Notes: generated by a model not told the origin, from the letters alone. A stretch of 64,000 nucleotides of DNA from Gracilimonas sediminicola (GCF_024320785.1 NZ_JANDBC010000001.1:1618001-1682000), one strand, 5' to 3'; positions 32,241 through 41,971 are shown, numbered from the stretch's first letter. Made by a program: numbers and translations.

Positions 32241-34139
32241 CTTCTGCAGTGTTTTGGGGCCGATGCCCCGAATGTTTGTAATCTCATCCACACTTTTAAA
32301 ACTTCCATTCTCCAACCGGTACTGAACGATGCGTTTTGAATAAGCCGGTCCGATGCCGGGCAGCAGCTGCAGGGTTGCTTCATCAGCTGTGTTAATATTG
32401 ATGGGATACATCACATTGGTCGGGCTTCCGGTATCAACTTCATCGGCTCGCAACGTTTTCGATCCTATTTTTTTAGGATGTTTCCAAAGGCCTTCATCTT
32501 TAGTCCGGGCTGATTCCTGGTAGCGTTTAAAAGCGGAAACAGAGTCTTCATTTTGGCGATAGTACACCGAGGTTGTTCCGAACCCTTTTTCCAGAAGCAT
32601 TTTATTCAAACTGACCGGCCCATCATCGTATTGCATTTCTACATAGGCCTGAAAAGCATTATATCTGGCTTCGGGTTTTCCTCCATCAAACCCTTTAAGC
32701 CGCACCTTCCGCCCTTCCAGCAGATTGTGCAGGTAATCGGCTGCTGCCCCGGAATAAAACTCTGCCGAATCCTGCCCTGCATAGATGGTTGGTACATCCA
32801 CACCAAGAAAGCGAACACCGTAACCAAAACCGGGAGCTATCTCAATTTCAAAACGACTGCCATCGGTAATGGAAAAGACTTCATACCAACGGTCGGTTTC
32901 CAGAGGAGGGGCCGGAGGGAAAGCCTCCTCTTTGGCTCGCTTCATCACGCCCATAAAATCCTGGTAAAACTGATTGGTGATTTTATCAGAAAAAATAATC
33001 ACGGTATTTTCATCATTATTCATTTCTGCATTCATGGAAAAATTGTAGGAGCCGGCAACAGTAACACCGACGTCGGCAGAATCGGGGTGTTCAGCATCGA
33101 TCAGAATGACTTTATGGTGAAGTTTTCGGAGCTCGTTGGCCGGTAAAATCATCCGGTTGTTCATGCGGGCGGAATCAATTCCCCATATCTCGCCGGCACT
33201 TTGATACCGGCTGTAAAAGCTGCGGTCTATGGCTCCGCGAAGCAGGACCTCTCCGGTGGATGACTGCTCCCACATTTGGCGGCTGATGGGAATGTCCGGG
33301 GTGATGGCGAAAGCCTGAAAGTTAATGTCGAGCTGGGCTTCATCCCGAATCAGGGAAACCAGACGTTCGCTTACACTGGGCTTAGAGCGATCCCGGTTCA
33401 CCGGAGCAAAATATACTTCAACCCGAGTTCCGCCTACATCAAAAACATTCTGACTTACATTTCTTTTGTCTTTATGAAATACGGCCCGGTTGGCCTCCGG
33501 GGTTTCATCGGAATCACCCCACATTTGTTCAAACTCTTCGGTGTAGGCTTTAGCCACCTCCGTATCTTTTATAATAAGGGTATGATTAGTGTTGTACGCC
33601 CCGGTGAAAGTCATGTTGGTTGAACCTGTCCATACGTAATCATCATCCGGGGAAGGACTCAGGTAATCAATAACGGCAAACTTATTATGCATGTCAGACC
33701 CGTCATTCACCAAGTCATTGTCGATAATGGTTCCGTTGGGGTTATAGATATCGCCGTCATCATCCATCGAAAGGATGCCGCCGGTAGCAAGAATGGTCCA
33801 GATTTCAAGGTCGTAATCACCGCCATCGGTTCGGTTGTGATCGTCGGTAACCACGCGGATGCGAACTCCGCGGTTTTTGGCTCGAACCAGGGCATGAGCA
33901 ATGCGCGGATGTTCAAAATCATAAATGCAGAAGTCGATGCTGGTTGAGGCTGAATCGATAAGTTGCTCAAGGGTTCCGATCAGGTCTTGGTTACTGTTGC
34001 TGAGGTTGTTGCCGGCAGCAACGGAGTGATCGGCGGGCATATTAAAGTACACCTGAATCCATTCCTCACTCTGGGCATAGGCCGAGAGGGTTGAAAACAT
34101 CAACGTAAAGGTTGCAATCAGAACGGGCAGTTTTTTCAT
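32214..34139 (-). CDS. Exported phospholipase-D-like protein fused to SNase-like and ComEA-type HhH domains
   Basis: 641 residues from the ATG at 34139 (the upstream TTG is less likely), with a signal peptide ending in SAYAQ. Two PLD halves follow, with HNKFAVID (about 150) and HHKVILID (about 335), each followed by a GSxN motif (GSTNMT, GSYNFS). Residues about 410-555 resemble staphylococcal nuclease, but the IDTPE-like motif reads VDVPT and the GR motif is replaced. The C-terminal 65 residues are a ComEA-like helix-hairpin-helix pair (NINTADEATLQLLPGIGP, IRGIGPKTL). This looks like a secreted nucleic-acid-processing enzyme with its own DNA-binding tail. Confidence 0.88.
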   Translation of the reverse strand: MKKLPVLIATFTLMFSTLSAYAQSEEWIQVYFNMPADHSVAAGNNLSNSNQDLIGTLEQLIDSASTSIDFCIYDFEHPRIAHALVRAKNRGVRIRVVTDDHNRTDGGDYDLEIWTILATGGILSMDDDGDIYNPNGTIIDNDLVNDGSDMHNKFAVIDYLSPSPDDDYVWTGSTNMTFTGAYNTNHTLIIKDTEVAKAYTEEFEQMWGDSDETPEANRAVFHKDKRNVSQNVFDVGGTRVEVYFAPVNRDRSKPSVSERLVSLIRDEAQLDINFQAFAITPDIPISRQMWEQSSTGEVLLRGAIDRSFYSRYQSAGEIWGIDSARMNNRMILPANELRKLHHKVILIDAEHPDSADVGVTVAGSYNFSMNAEMNNDENTVIIFSDKITNQFYQDFMGVMKRAKEEAFPPAPPLETDRWYEVFSITDGSRFEIEIAPGFGYGVRFLGVDVPTIYAGQDSAEFYSGAAADYLHNLLEGRKVRLKGFDGGKPEARYNAFQAYVEMQYDDGPVSLNKMLLEKGFGTTSVYYRQNEDSVSAFKRYQESARTKDEGLWKHPKKIGSKTLRADEVDTGSPTNVMYPININTADEATLQLLPGIGPAYSKRIVQYRLENGSFKSVDEITNIRGIGPKTLQKLRPIITLE

Positions 34140-34218
34140 AGAATACAAAACACTGGATTGTACTTAATAGCCAAATTAATGTATTTTGACATGCCAACGA
34201 AAATCTACAGGCTTATTT

Positions 34219-34524
34219 ATGAACCTACAATTTTTAAATCCATTACGCTGGAAAAAGTCCTTTCTCGCACTTTTGCTGACAGCGTTTGTAGTGGCTTGGT
34301 TTGCTTTTATTGATTCATACAGCCTGAAGACAAGGTGGGATTTATATACTGAAAAGCAAGAGCTAAAAGAACGAACGGCTGAACTGAACGAGCGATCTGA
34401 AGAGCTTAAAACCAAAATAGAAAATTTGGATAAAGATCCTGCCCTCCTCGAAAAAATTGCCCGGGAAGAATATGGGATGAGAAAGCCCGGAGAAACTGTC
34501 TATAAAGTGAAACGTGAGAAATAG
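34219..34524 (+). CDS. FtsB/DivIC-like septum formation initiator
   Basis: 101 residues from the ATG at 34219; earlier in-frame starts add 11 residues without support. Layout: short cytoplasmic lead, one transmembrane helix (FLALLLTAFVVAWFAFI), a coiled coil (EKQELKERTAELNERSEELKTKIENL), and the signature EKIAREEYGMRKPGE. FtsB-like proteins join FtsL and FtsQ in the divisome. It is followed by the ROK kinase gene (75-nt gap). Confidence 0.88.
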   Translation: MNLQFLNPLRWKKSFLALLLTAFVVAWFAFIDSYSLKTRWDLYTEKQELKERTAELNERSEELKTKIENLDKDPALLEKIAREEYGMRKPGETVYKVKREK

Positions 34525-34599
34525 TATCGTTTGGCTTAGGGAAGTCAGCCTATTATTTTCTCGAAAATACCAGAACCGTAAGATTCTAAACGTAATTGA

Positions 34600-35544
34600 A
34601 TGAAAGCCATTGGTGTTGATCTGGGTGGTACCAACATTAAAGCCGCCGTTGTTGATAATGAAAAAGGAATTGTAGAACAAGTAACAACCCCCACGCAGGC
34701 AAAACTCGGAAAAGATCATATCCTGAACCGTATTGCAGAAACCATTGGGGACCTGAAAAAAAAGTATGAGATTATCGGGATTGGAATGGGTTTGCCCGGA
34801 ATGGTTTCAAAAGATCAAACCACGGTTAAGTACCCACCGAATTTACCCGGATGGACAGTCGTAAATGCCGCTGAGGAAATCACACAGAGAACAGGCATTG
34901 TCTGCAGAATAGAGAACGATGCCAACATAGCTGCCATTGGTTCTTTACACTTTGGCGTTGGCAGAAACTTCGACAGCTTTATCATGATCACCCTCGGAAC
35001 GGGGGTAGGCGGTGGAATTATCATCGACCGGAATATTTATAAAGGCACGCAAGGAATGGCCGGAGAACTTGGCCATGTAATTATCGATTATCATGGTCCG
35101 CTTTCCAACAGCGTTACCCGTGGCACGGTTGAAGCCTATCTTGGTCAGCGGTTTTTAAGCCGGTTTGCAACCGATTTGATCACTCAGAATCCTTCTAATG
35201 AGCTGTATGAAAAATTCTCCAACGATTTTGAAAAACTGGAACCGATAGACCTGACTAATGCCGCAAAAGAAGGCAATAAATTGGCGATAGAGATATTAGC
35301 CAAAAGTGGTCAGCGGCTGGGGTATGCCATCATCAACTACGTACATATGATGGACATTCGCAAAATCGTGGTGAGTGGCGGCGTATCCAAAGCAGGTGAT
35401 TTTTTGTTTGAGCCTGCAAGAGACATTGTACGAAAACACATGATGGAGCCGTTCAAAGAAGGATTTGAGCTGGTTTATGAAGACCTTGGTAACGATAGTG
35501 CGTTACTTGGAGCTGCAGGGCTGGCTTTCGACTCTTTTTCCTAA
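34600..35544 (+). CDS. ROK-family sugar kinase (glucokinase-like) lacking the zinc-binding Cys motif
   Basis: 314 residues. ATP site DLGGTNIKAA (about 7-16), catalytic Asp in ENDAN (105-109), LGTGVGGG (132-139), and GELGH (155-159) are present. In canonical ROK glucokinases the next segment has CxCGxxGC binding zinc; here it reads GPLSNSVTRGTVEAY (166-180), so all three Cys are absent. It presumably phosphorylates glucose or a similar sugar with ATP, but substrate recognition may differ. 12 nt upstream of lptD. Confidence 0.87.
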   Translation: MKAIGVDLGGTNIKAAVVDNEKGIVEQVTTPTQAKLGKDHILNRIAETIGDLKKKYEIIGIGMGLPGMVSKDQTTVKYPPNLPGWTVVNAAEEITQRTGIVCRIENDANIAAIGSLHFGVGRNFDSFIMITLGTGVGGGIIIDRNIYKGTQGMAGELGHVIIDYHGPLSNSVTRGTVEAYLGQRFLSRFATDLITQNPSNELYEKFSNDFEKLEPIDLTNAAKEGNKLAIEILAKSGQRLGYAIINYVHMMDIRKIVVSGGVSKAGDFLFEPARDIVRKHMMEPFKEGFELVYEDLGNDSALLGAAGLAFDSFS

Positions 35545-35556
35545 TCAAAGAAACAC

Positions 35557-38229
35557 ATGCTTACCGTCATTAAGACACTTATGGGCAAATACGCAACGGG
35601 TATTTGCCTGTTTTTTTTGATGACAGCTCCTCTGCTTGCTCAGCAGACAGATACGACATCTAAGGCTACAGATACCTCGCAGGTACAGCCGGCTTCCACA
35701 GCTCCCGGGGGAAGTGGCCCCGTTCCTGATGATGCCGTGCAGTTTCAATCGTCCGATTCTCTCATCATCGATTTTTCTAAAGGCAAGAAAGCTTTTTTGT
35801 TCGGGTCAGCTAAAGTAAAGCATACATCCGGGGAGCTGAATGCCGGCGAGATTAATATGGATATCGAAAACTCTACCGTAGAGGCAACCACGGAAACTCC
35901 GGAAGATACGCTTTCCCGCCCGGTATTAATCCGCGACGAAGATGAAATCAAAAGCACGCGCATTCTTTTTAACTACAAAACCAAGAAAGGGAAATTTGAA
36001 GCGGCGCAGGTGCAGGTTTCAGAGGGGCACTTAATAGGCTCCAAAATAAAAAATGTAAGTGAGAGTGAGGTTTTTATAGAAGACGGGATATACTCAACCT
36101 GCCCGCCCGAATATCTCTACTACTACATCAAAGCCAAAAAGATGAAAGTGGTAGATCAGGATGAGCTGTTTTTTAGCAATGCCCGGCTGTATATACTGGA
36201 TATTCCCTATCCACTGATTTTTCCATTTGGCTACGTGCCTACAGATATTGAAAAGAAGCGGTCGGGATTGTTAACGCCAACCTATGCATTCCAGAATCAG
36301 AACAACCGCGGATTGGGACTTCAGAATGTGGGGTGGTTTCAGTATTTCAATGATTACCTGACCGGACAAGTGGATGGGGATATTTATACCTCAGGCACTT
36401 TTTATCTGAATGGGCGGATGCAGTACCGGAAAACCAACTGGTACAATGGCTCGTTAGATATCGGGTATTCAAAAGACCGGGGGCTGGAACCTACGGACCC
36501 TGATTTTGAACAACGGGTGCAAAAATCGATTGGCATTCAGCATAACCAAACAATTTCCCCGTATGCGTCGGTATCTGCAAACGTAAACCTTCGGACAGAA
36601 GACTATCTGAGAAGAAATTCTTATGACATTAATGACCGTGCCGAGACGAACTCCCGGTCCACAATGGCGTACAATTACAAGCATCCGGAGAACCTGTTTA
36701 CCTTCAGCACTAACGCTCAGCTGAACCAAAACTTTAGCAATTACTCAACACAGTTAAGCGGTCCATCTGCCAATTTCAGGTTTCAAACATTTTCTCCTTT
36801 TCAAAACAGTTCATCCGGCAGCGGTCAGCAGCGATGGTATGAAACCATAAACATAAATTACGACAACACACTCCGATCACGGTTCAATTATAATCCTATT
36901 GACGCCGATAGTGCCGATGTTACATTTTTTGAAGCGCTGACCGACCGGGACTTGTACGAAGAGGCAACCGGCAATCAAAATTATATTCAAGCAGGGTTCC
37001 AGCAGTCGGCAAGCATACAAATCGGGCAACTCGTGCCCAGCCAGTTTTTAAATATATCTGCCGGCATAAGCGGAAATGAATACTGGTACCCTTCTTCCAT
37101 CCGGAAATCATACAATGCTGATTCCAACCGGGTGGAAACGGATAAAATGTATGGTTTTGAAGCGGCCCGCGATTTCAGCACCAACCTGAATTTCAGCACT
37201 ACGGTATATGGAATTTCCAACATGCGGATCGGGAACCTGCAGGGATTCAGACATACCGCACGACCAAGGATTGGTTTTAGCTACCGGCCCGATTTTAGTG
37301 CGGAAAGATGGGGTTATTACCGAACAGTACAGACCGATAGCCTGGGGAATACACAAAAGTATTCCATTTTTGAAGATGAAATTTTTTCCGGACCGGGCAG
37401 AGGAGAGCAGCGATCCATTAACTTCTCGCTCGGAAATGTATTTGAAACGAAAATCGTAAAACGTGACAGCACCGGAGAGGTCACCGAGAAGAATCTGCGC
37501 TTTATTGATAACCTATCACTAAGCACTTCCTATAACTTTGCGGCCGACAGTTTGAACCTGAGTCCGCTCAGTACATCCATCAGCTCGAATGCTATTTCGG
37601 GACTGAACCTGAGCGCGAACGCCAGCTTTTCATTTTATCAGACAGATTCTTTGGGCCGCGAAATAGACCGGTACTACATTGAAGACGGTGACAAACTTGC
37701 TCAGCTTCAGTCGTTTTCACTGAGTGCGAGTACCTCTTTTCGGGGAGGGAACGGGGTTGAAGTTTACACTCCGGAATATCGCCGCCGCTATGATCCTTAT
37801 AACCAATCCATCTTCAACCCGGTCGATTCCCGGTTTGGGTTAGAGCCGGTTCCGGATTTCAGGTCGCCATGGAGTGTATCACTGAATTTCAGTTACAGCT
37901 GGAATTATCGTTTTAATCAAAGCCCCCGAAAAAGGGCAACCATACGTGCCAGCAGCATTTCGTTCAACTTAACGCCGAAATGGAAATTCAATACCAATGT
38001 GGGGTATGACTTTATAGCGAAGGAATTTACTCCGTCTCAGTTTTCTTTAACCCGAAACCTGGAGTGCTGGAACCTGTCCTTTCAGATCAATCCGTTTGGA
38101 GAATTTCAATACTACTTCTTCCGGTTGAGTGTAAACAGTTCGCAGATACAGAGCCTGTTCCAGAAGCTTCCGGTACTCAAGAATTTGGAAAGAAGTTCGA
38201 GCCCTACGGGCGCGGGATATGGACGTTAA
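35557..38229 (+). CDS. lptD: LPS-assembly protein LptD-like outer-membrane protein
   Basis: 890 residues. A signal peptide ends at about LLAQQ. A periplasmic OstA/LptA-like beta-jellyroll follows (DSLIIDFSKGKKAFLFGSAKVKH, MDIENSTVEA), then PYPLIFPFGYVPTDIEKKRSGLLTPTY, a conserved entry into the C-terminal beta-barrel. The barrel ends in a strand pattern. LptD inserts lipopolysaccharide into the outer leaflet. The conserved C-terminal Cys pair of E. coli LptD is not evident. The stop overlaps the ribE stop region by 4 bp (convergent). Confidence 0.88.
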   Translation: MLTVIKTLMGKYATGICLFFLMTAPLLAQQTDTTSKATDTSQVQPASTAPGGSGPVPDDAVQFQSSDSLIIDFSKGKKAFLFGSAKVKHTSGELNAGEINMDIENSTVEATTETPEDTLSRPVLIRDEDEIKSTRILFNYKTKKGKFEAAQVQVSEGHLIGSKIKNVSESEVFIEDGIYSTCPPEYLYYYIKAKKMKVVDQDELFFSNARLYILDIPYPLIFPFGYVPTDIEKKRSGLLTPTYAFQNQNNRGLGLQNVGWFQYFNDYLTGQVDGDIYTSGTFYLNGRMQYRKTNWYNGSLDIGYSKDRGLEPTDPDFEQRVQKSIGIQHNQTISPYASVSANVNLRTEDYLRRNSYDINDRAETNSRSTMAYNYKHPENLFTFSTNAQLNQNFSNYSTQLSGPSANFRFQTFSPFQNSSSGSGQQRWYETININYDNTLRSRFNYNPIDADSADVTFFEALTDRDLYEEATGNQNYIQAGFQQSASIQIGQLVPSQFLNISAGISGNEYWYPSSIRKSYNADSNRVETDKMYGFEAARDFSTNLNFSTTVYGISNMRIGNLQGFRHTARPRIGFSYRPDFSAERWGYYRTVQTDSLGNTQKYSIFEDEIFSGPGRGEQRSINFSLGNVFETKIVKRDSTGEVTEKNLRFIDNLSLSTSYNFAADSLNLSPLSTSISSNAISGLNLSANASFSFYQTDSLGREIDRYYIEDGDKLAQLQSFSLSASTSFRGGNGVEVYTPEYRRRYDPYNQSIFNPVDSRFGLEPVPDFRSPWSVSLNFSYSWNYRFNQSPRKRATIRASSISFNLTPKWKFNTNVGYDFIAKEFTPSQFSLTRNLECWNLSFQINPFGEFQYYFFRLSVNSSQIQSLFQKLPVLKNLERSSSPTGAGYGR

Positions 38230-38831
38230 AGAGAATCCCGGCCTATTTTAGCCAGGTATTTTACCACGTATTTCCCAATCACGTCAAACTCGAGGTTAAC
38301 AGAATCGCCTGCAGATTTTTCTTTAAGGTTGGTGTGTTCCCAGGTGTAAGGGATAATGGCAACGGTGAACTTGTTATCCGATTCACGGGCAACGGTGAGG
38401 CTGATGCCCTCCATGGTGATGCTGCCACGCCCCACAATCATGTCGGTGAACTCATCGGGGTATTCTACAGTAATCAGCCAGCCGGTTTCTTCTTTCTCGA
38501 TTTCGGTGATGGTGCCGGTGGTATCTACATGTCCCTGCACCAAATGCCCTTCGATGCCTTTTTGAAGTGTAAGTGATCGTTCCAAATTTACCGGGCTGCC
38601 TTTTCCCAGCTCACCGGTAGAAGTTTTTCGCAGGGTTTCTTCCACGGCCTGAACGGTGAAGGTATCCTCATCAAAAGCAGTGACCGTGAGGCAGACTCCA
38701 TTCACAGCGATACTTTCATCCTCATGGCAGCTGCCCGCAAAAGAGCATGCAATTTTCAATTCTCTGCCACCGCCGTTCAGGGATTTGACGGCAGCAACTT
38801 TTCCAACTTCTTGTACGATTCCGGTAAACAT
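38226..38831 (-). CDS. ribE: Riboflavin synthase, alpha chain
   Basis: 201 residues, two tandem lumazine-binding domains. The start MFTGIVQEVGKV is invariant in the family. The second half repeats the fold (EGHLVQGHVDTTGTI). It dismutates 6,7-dimethyl-8-ribityllumazine to riboflavin. It lies 4 nt behind ribD on the same strand, so they form a riboflavin operon. No FMN riboswitch is seen in front of ribD. Confidence 0.95.
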   Translation of the reverse strand: MFTGIVQEVGKVAAVKSLNGGGRELKIACSFAGSCHEDESIAVNGVCLTVTAFDEDTFTVQAVEETLRKTSTGELGKGSPVNLERSLTLQKGIEGHLVQGHVDTTGTITEIEKEETGWLITVEYPDEFTDMIVGRGSITMEGISLTVARESDNKFTVAIIPYTWEHTNLKEKSAGDSVNLEFDVIGKYVVKYLAKIGRDSL

Positions 38832-38835
38832 GACT

Positions 38836-39963
38836 TTAAAAATATCCGGTTAATAATATATCATCGCCGACCCGGGTCCAGCTGACCTCCTTAAGTTCGG
38901 CAATTTCTTTCATTTTGTTGATGCCAATGTTAATTAGCGATCGGGTTCCGGCTCCCAACAACTTCGGGGCTATAAATAGTTCAAGTTTATCCACAAGGCC
39001 CTGCCGGATTAAGGCGGAAGAGAGCTGTTGACCACCTTCTACTAAAATCGAAGAAATGCCCTTTTCTCCAAGCAGCTTAAACGACTGCCGCAAATCCACA
39101 TGTCCATCTACTTTGGAAACCTGCAGCACTTCTCCCCGAAAATAATTCTGCTGCATAACTTTCAGCATGGGGTCGGCATCGGTGGCAGAGGCTTCTTTAT
39201 TCCAGGTGATGATGGTGGTCTTTTCCTCAAACTTATCCGAAAAAAGATTCAGATCTTTGGGCAGTTCATAGGGGCCGTCAATCACGATACGCTTGGGCTG
39301 ACGACCGGAAACATGACGAACCGTTAGGCTTGGATTATCGACCATGGCTGTAGTTCTGCCAACCAAAACGGCATCATACTCGGAGCGCCACTTGTGAACC
39401 AACTTTCGGGATTGATCTCCGGTAATCCACTGCGATTCTCCATCGGCAGCGGCTATAAAACCATCGGCAGTCTGGGCTACTTTCAGCGTGATAAAAGGCC
39501 GGCCGAATGTTTGATGGTGGATAAAAAACTCATTCAGTTTTTCTGCCTCTTTTTTAAGCACACCGACCTCTACTTCAATTCCATTATTTCGAAGGTGCAA
39601 AATTCCTTTTCCGTCCACATCCGGATTCGGATCCTTCATGGCAATTACCACTTTTTTGATGGGAAGTTTAGCCAGCATTGGGGCGCAGGGAGGGGTTTTA
39701 CCCTGGTGCGAACATGGTTCCAGTGTTACATAAACCGTAGCGTCTTTAAGCTGTTTCTTATCCTTAACCGACTCTACCGCATTTACTTCCGAATGAGCTT
39801 CCCCAAATTTTTTGTGATAGCCCTGCCCAACGGGTTTCCCATCCGACGATACAATTACGCACCCCACCAGTGGATTTGGGGCAACGTGTCCTTTAGCCTG
39901 TTTGGCCAAATCCAGGGCTTGCTGCATCCAGTATTCATCGCTATGTGGAGCTTGTTCGGGCAT
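38836..39963 (-). CDS. ribD: Bifunctional diaminohydroxyphosphoribosylaminopyrimidine deaminase / 5-amino-6-(5-phosphoribosylamino)uracil reductase
   Basis: 375 residues from the ATG at 39963. An in-frame TTG at 40008 falls in the T-run of the upstream gene's terminator and is unlikely. The deaminase domain has PNPLVGCVIV, the zinc motif HSEVNA and EPCSHQGKTPPC. The reductase domain has KVAQTADGFIA and VEGGQQLSSALI. Steps two and three of riboflavin synthesis. It is followed by ribE. Confidence 0.95.
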   Translation of the reverse strand: MPEQAPHSDEYWMQQALDLAKQAKGHVAPNPLVGCVIVSSDGKPVGQGYHKKFGEAHSEVNAVESVKDKKQLKDATVYVTLEPCSHQGKTPPCAPMLAKLPIKKVVIAMKDPNPDVDGKGILHLRNNGIEVEVGVLKKEAEKLNEFFIHHQTFGRPFITLKVAQTADGFIAAADGESQWITGDQSRKLVHKWRSEYDAVLVGRTTAMVDNPSLTVRHVSGRQPKRIVIDGPYELPKDLNLFSDKFEEKTTIITWNKEASATDADPMLKVMQQNYFRGEVLQVSKVDGHVDLRQSFKLLGEKGISSILVEGGQQLSSALIRQGLVDKLELFIAPKLLGAGTRSLINIGINKMKEIAELKEVSWTRVGDDILLTGYF

Positions 39964-40006
39964 GTGGAAATGTAACAGATTTGTGTGAATCGAATATGGG
40001 CTAAAC

Positions 40007-40035
40007 AAAAAAGGGTGAGAAGAAACTTCTCACCC
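40007..40035 (-). terminator. Strong terminator between the PpiD-like gene and ribD
   Basis: 10-bp stem GGGTGAGAAG (40013-40022) / CTTCTCACCC (40026-40035), loop AAA, with A's at 40007-40012 that are a T-run on the minus strand. It isolates ribDE from the gene before it. Confidence 0.9.
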
Positions 40036-40059
40036 CAAAAAATAAAAATGTGTTTAAGA

Positions 40060-41835
40060 CTATTGCCGAAGCAGTCGGTCGCGGTTGTCCACGATGTTAG
40101 CGGCTTCACGAAGTTGCTCTAACCAAATAGAGGTGAACTCCTGAGTTTTTTGCTGCTCCAGACGCTGACGAATAGTTTGTCGCTGGTCGGGAGTTAAGTT
40201 GGCTAAATCAGCTTCCATTTTGCTGATCAACTCGACTACAAAAGCGGCGCTGTTTCCGGCAATAACTCCGGACGTTTCGCCTTCATCCAGGGCAAAAATG
40301 GCACCTACCACACGAGGCTCTCGTCCCGCTCCGGGAAGTACGGTTGCGCTGGCGCGAAGGTTGTCTTCATTGCGAATTTCTTTATCGGTGCTCTCAGCTA
40401 AAGCAGAAAGGGTTTGGTTCTGAGCTAAAAGATTTTCCACTTTCTCAACGGTCAATTCTTTGCGTCGCTCAACTTTTACCAGGGTTTCTACTTGTGACTT
40501 CACTTCCTCAAAAGGACGATAGCCTTCCGGGGTGATCTCTTCAACCCGAAGCACAACAAAATCGGAGCTTAGTTCCAATGTGTTGGAAATATCACCTTCA
40601 TCAGCTGTTTCCAGGAAATTCATAATTTGCTTACTGCTTCCAAGGCCGGAAATAAAATCATTCCCCTTGGTTGCAAACGCTTCTTTCACTTCAAGCCCGC
40701 GGGTTTCAGCTTCTTCGTCGAATGAGGATTCCTCTGAGGCAAAGAACTCAAAGTCGGCGGCAGCCTCGTTTGCTTCATCTATGGTAGATGGCAGCGCCTG
40801 AATGTTATAGCTCATGATTTGAAACTTAACTTCATTACCCTGCTCGGCTGTTTTCTTAAGAATAGCGGCCTGGTTAGAAGTCAGGATTACGTCAGAAACT
40901 TCTCCAACTTCAAGATCAAGAACGGGAGTGTATTCTTCCCGGATGTCATCTTCAGACACAAAAGCATTTTGATACTGATTAGAGGAGCCTTGACGAGCCA
41001 GGAACAAAGAGTCGCTTTCAGAATTCTCAAAAGGAGTTATCAGTTCACGAACATCTTCCACAATTTGAGCCGTATCGCTGGCGGTTGGAAGCTTGCTGAA
41101 TGTAACGTACTGAATACGATAGCTTTCGTCGCGGCTGTAGCGCTCTCTGTTTTTGTTGTAATATTCGCGAAGTTCTGCATCAGAAACTTCCAGCTGTTGC
41201 TCGGTTACTTCACTGTAAGGAAAGCGAATGTAATTTACGTTTGCCGTGCTGTTATTCTTCACAAACTCTCTTTCCACTTCTCCCTCAGTTACCTGAAGTC
41301 CGGCCGAAATATAGTTGTTCAGTTTTTGCTGACGGCGCTGCTCGCGGAGTTGCATTTCAAGGGCAACAGCTTGTTGAGAAAACTCACTGGAAGAAAGAAC
41401 TTGCTGTACGGCTGCGCGGTCAATAGTACCGTCTTCGCGGGTAAAGTTTTGACGAATTACAGGGGCAGGATTCTCTCCATATACCATGTCCAGCACTTCC
41501 TGGTCGGAAACGGTGATGCCTAAGTCGTCCATTTTTTGGCGGAGCAAGCGGGAGTTAACCAACTCATTCCAGGCCTGAGTTTCATAATATGCACGCATTT
41601 CCGGTGTCATTGAATTTCCGGTTTGCTGGCTGTATGCATTAGAATAATACTGGATACGGCTTTGATATTCTTCATTGGAGATCTTATCACCATTCACACT
41701 ACCTAATGAACTTGGTCCGGCCTGCATGGCTTCAAAAAAGTTTACATCAGACAAAACCCACAGAAGGCCAAAAGATCCAATCAGCACCCACAAGATGACA
41801 CCGGTACTGTTTCTCATTTTTTCCATTACACCCAT
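40060..41835 (-). CDS. PpiD/SurA-like periplasmic peptidyl-prolyl isomerase/chaperone, membrane-anchored
   Basis: 591 residues. One N-terminal transmembrane helix (TGVILWVLIGSFGLLWVL) is followed by the SurA_N-type segment SLGSVNGDKISNEEYQSRIQYYSNAYSQ. Long helical regions and PPIC-like parts follow (EEYTPVLDLEVGEVSDVI, GDISNTLELSSDFVVLRVEEI). PpiD helps outer-membrane proteins leaving the Sec translocon. RBS: AGAGG lies upstream of the ATG at 41835; ATG 41826 is another option. It is in a spacer of 136 bp from mlaD with a bulged hairpin at 41879-41910. Confidence 0.85.
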   Translation of the reverse strand: MGVMEKMRNSTGVILWVLIGSFGLLWVLSDVNFFEAMQAGPSSLGSVNGDKISNEEYQSRIQYYSNAYSQQTGNSMTPEMRAYYETQAWNELVNSRLLRQKMDDLGITVSDQEVLDMVYGENPAPVIRQNFTREDGTIDRAAVQQVLSSSEFSQQAVALEMQLREQRRQQKLNNYISAGLQVTEGEVEREFVKNNSTANVNYIRFPYSEVTEQQLEVSDAELREYYNKNRERYSRDESYRIQYVTFSKLPTASDTAQIVEDVRELITPFENSESDSLFLARQGSSNQYQNAFVSEDDIREEYTPVLDLEVGEVSDVILTSNQAAILKKTAEQGNEVKFQIMSYNIQALPSTIDEANEAAADFEFFASEESSFDEEAETRGLEVKEAFATKGNDFISGLGSSKQIMNFLETADEGDISNTLELSSDFVVLRVEEITPEGYRPFEEVKSQVETLVKVERRKELTVEKVENLLAQNQTLSALAESTDKEIRNEDNLRASATVLPGAGREPRVVGAIFALDEGETSGVIAGNSAAFVVELISKMEADLANLTPDQRQTIRQRLEQQKTQEFTSIWLEQLREAANIVDNRDRLLRQ

Positions 41836-41878
41836 AAAAGGTTACCTCTAAAAAACATTAATTAAATTGCGATTTGAA

Positions 41879-41910
41879 TACTGCAGGTGTCTTTTTAACC
41901 TCTGGCAGTA
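41879..41910. repeat. Bulged inverted repeat between mlaD and the PpiD-like gene
   Basis: TACTGC (41879-41884) / GCAGTA (41905-41910), extended inside by AGGT/ACCT around a 3-nt bulge. No T-run follows on the minus strand, so it is not a classical terminator; it may be regulatory or stabilising. Confidence 0.35.
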
Positions 41911-41971
41911 AGCTTGGAAATATAAGTGAATACCCAAGGAATTGAAAGCAAATTAAACAATAAGGTTGGGG

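Noticed and set aside
39964-40008. FMN riboswitch before ribD
   Set aside because: The leader is only about 45 nt and lacks the RFN conserved core.
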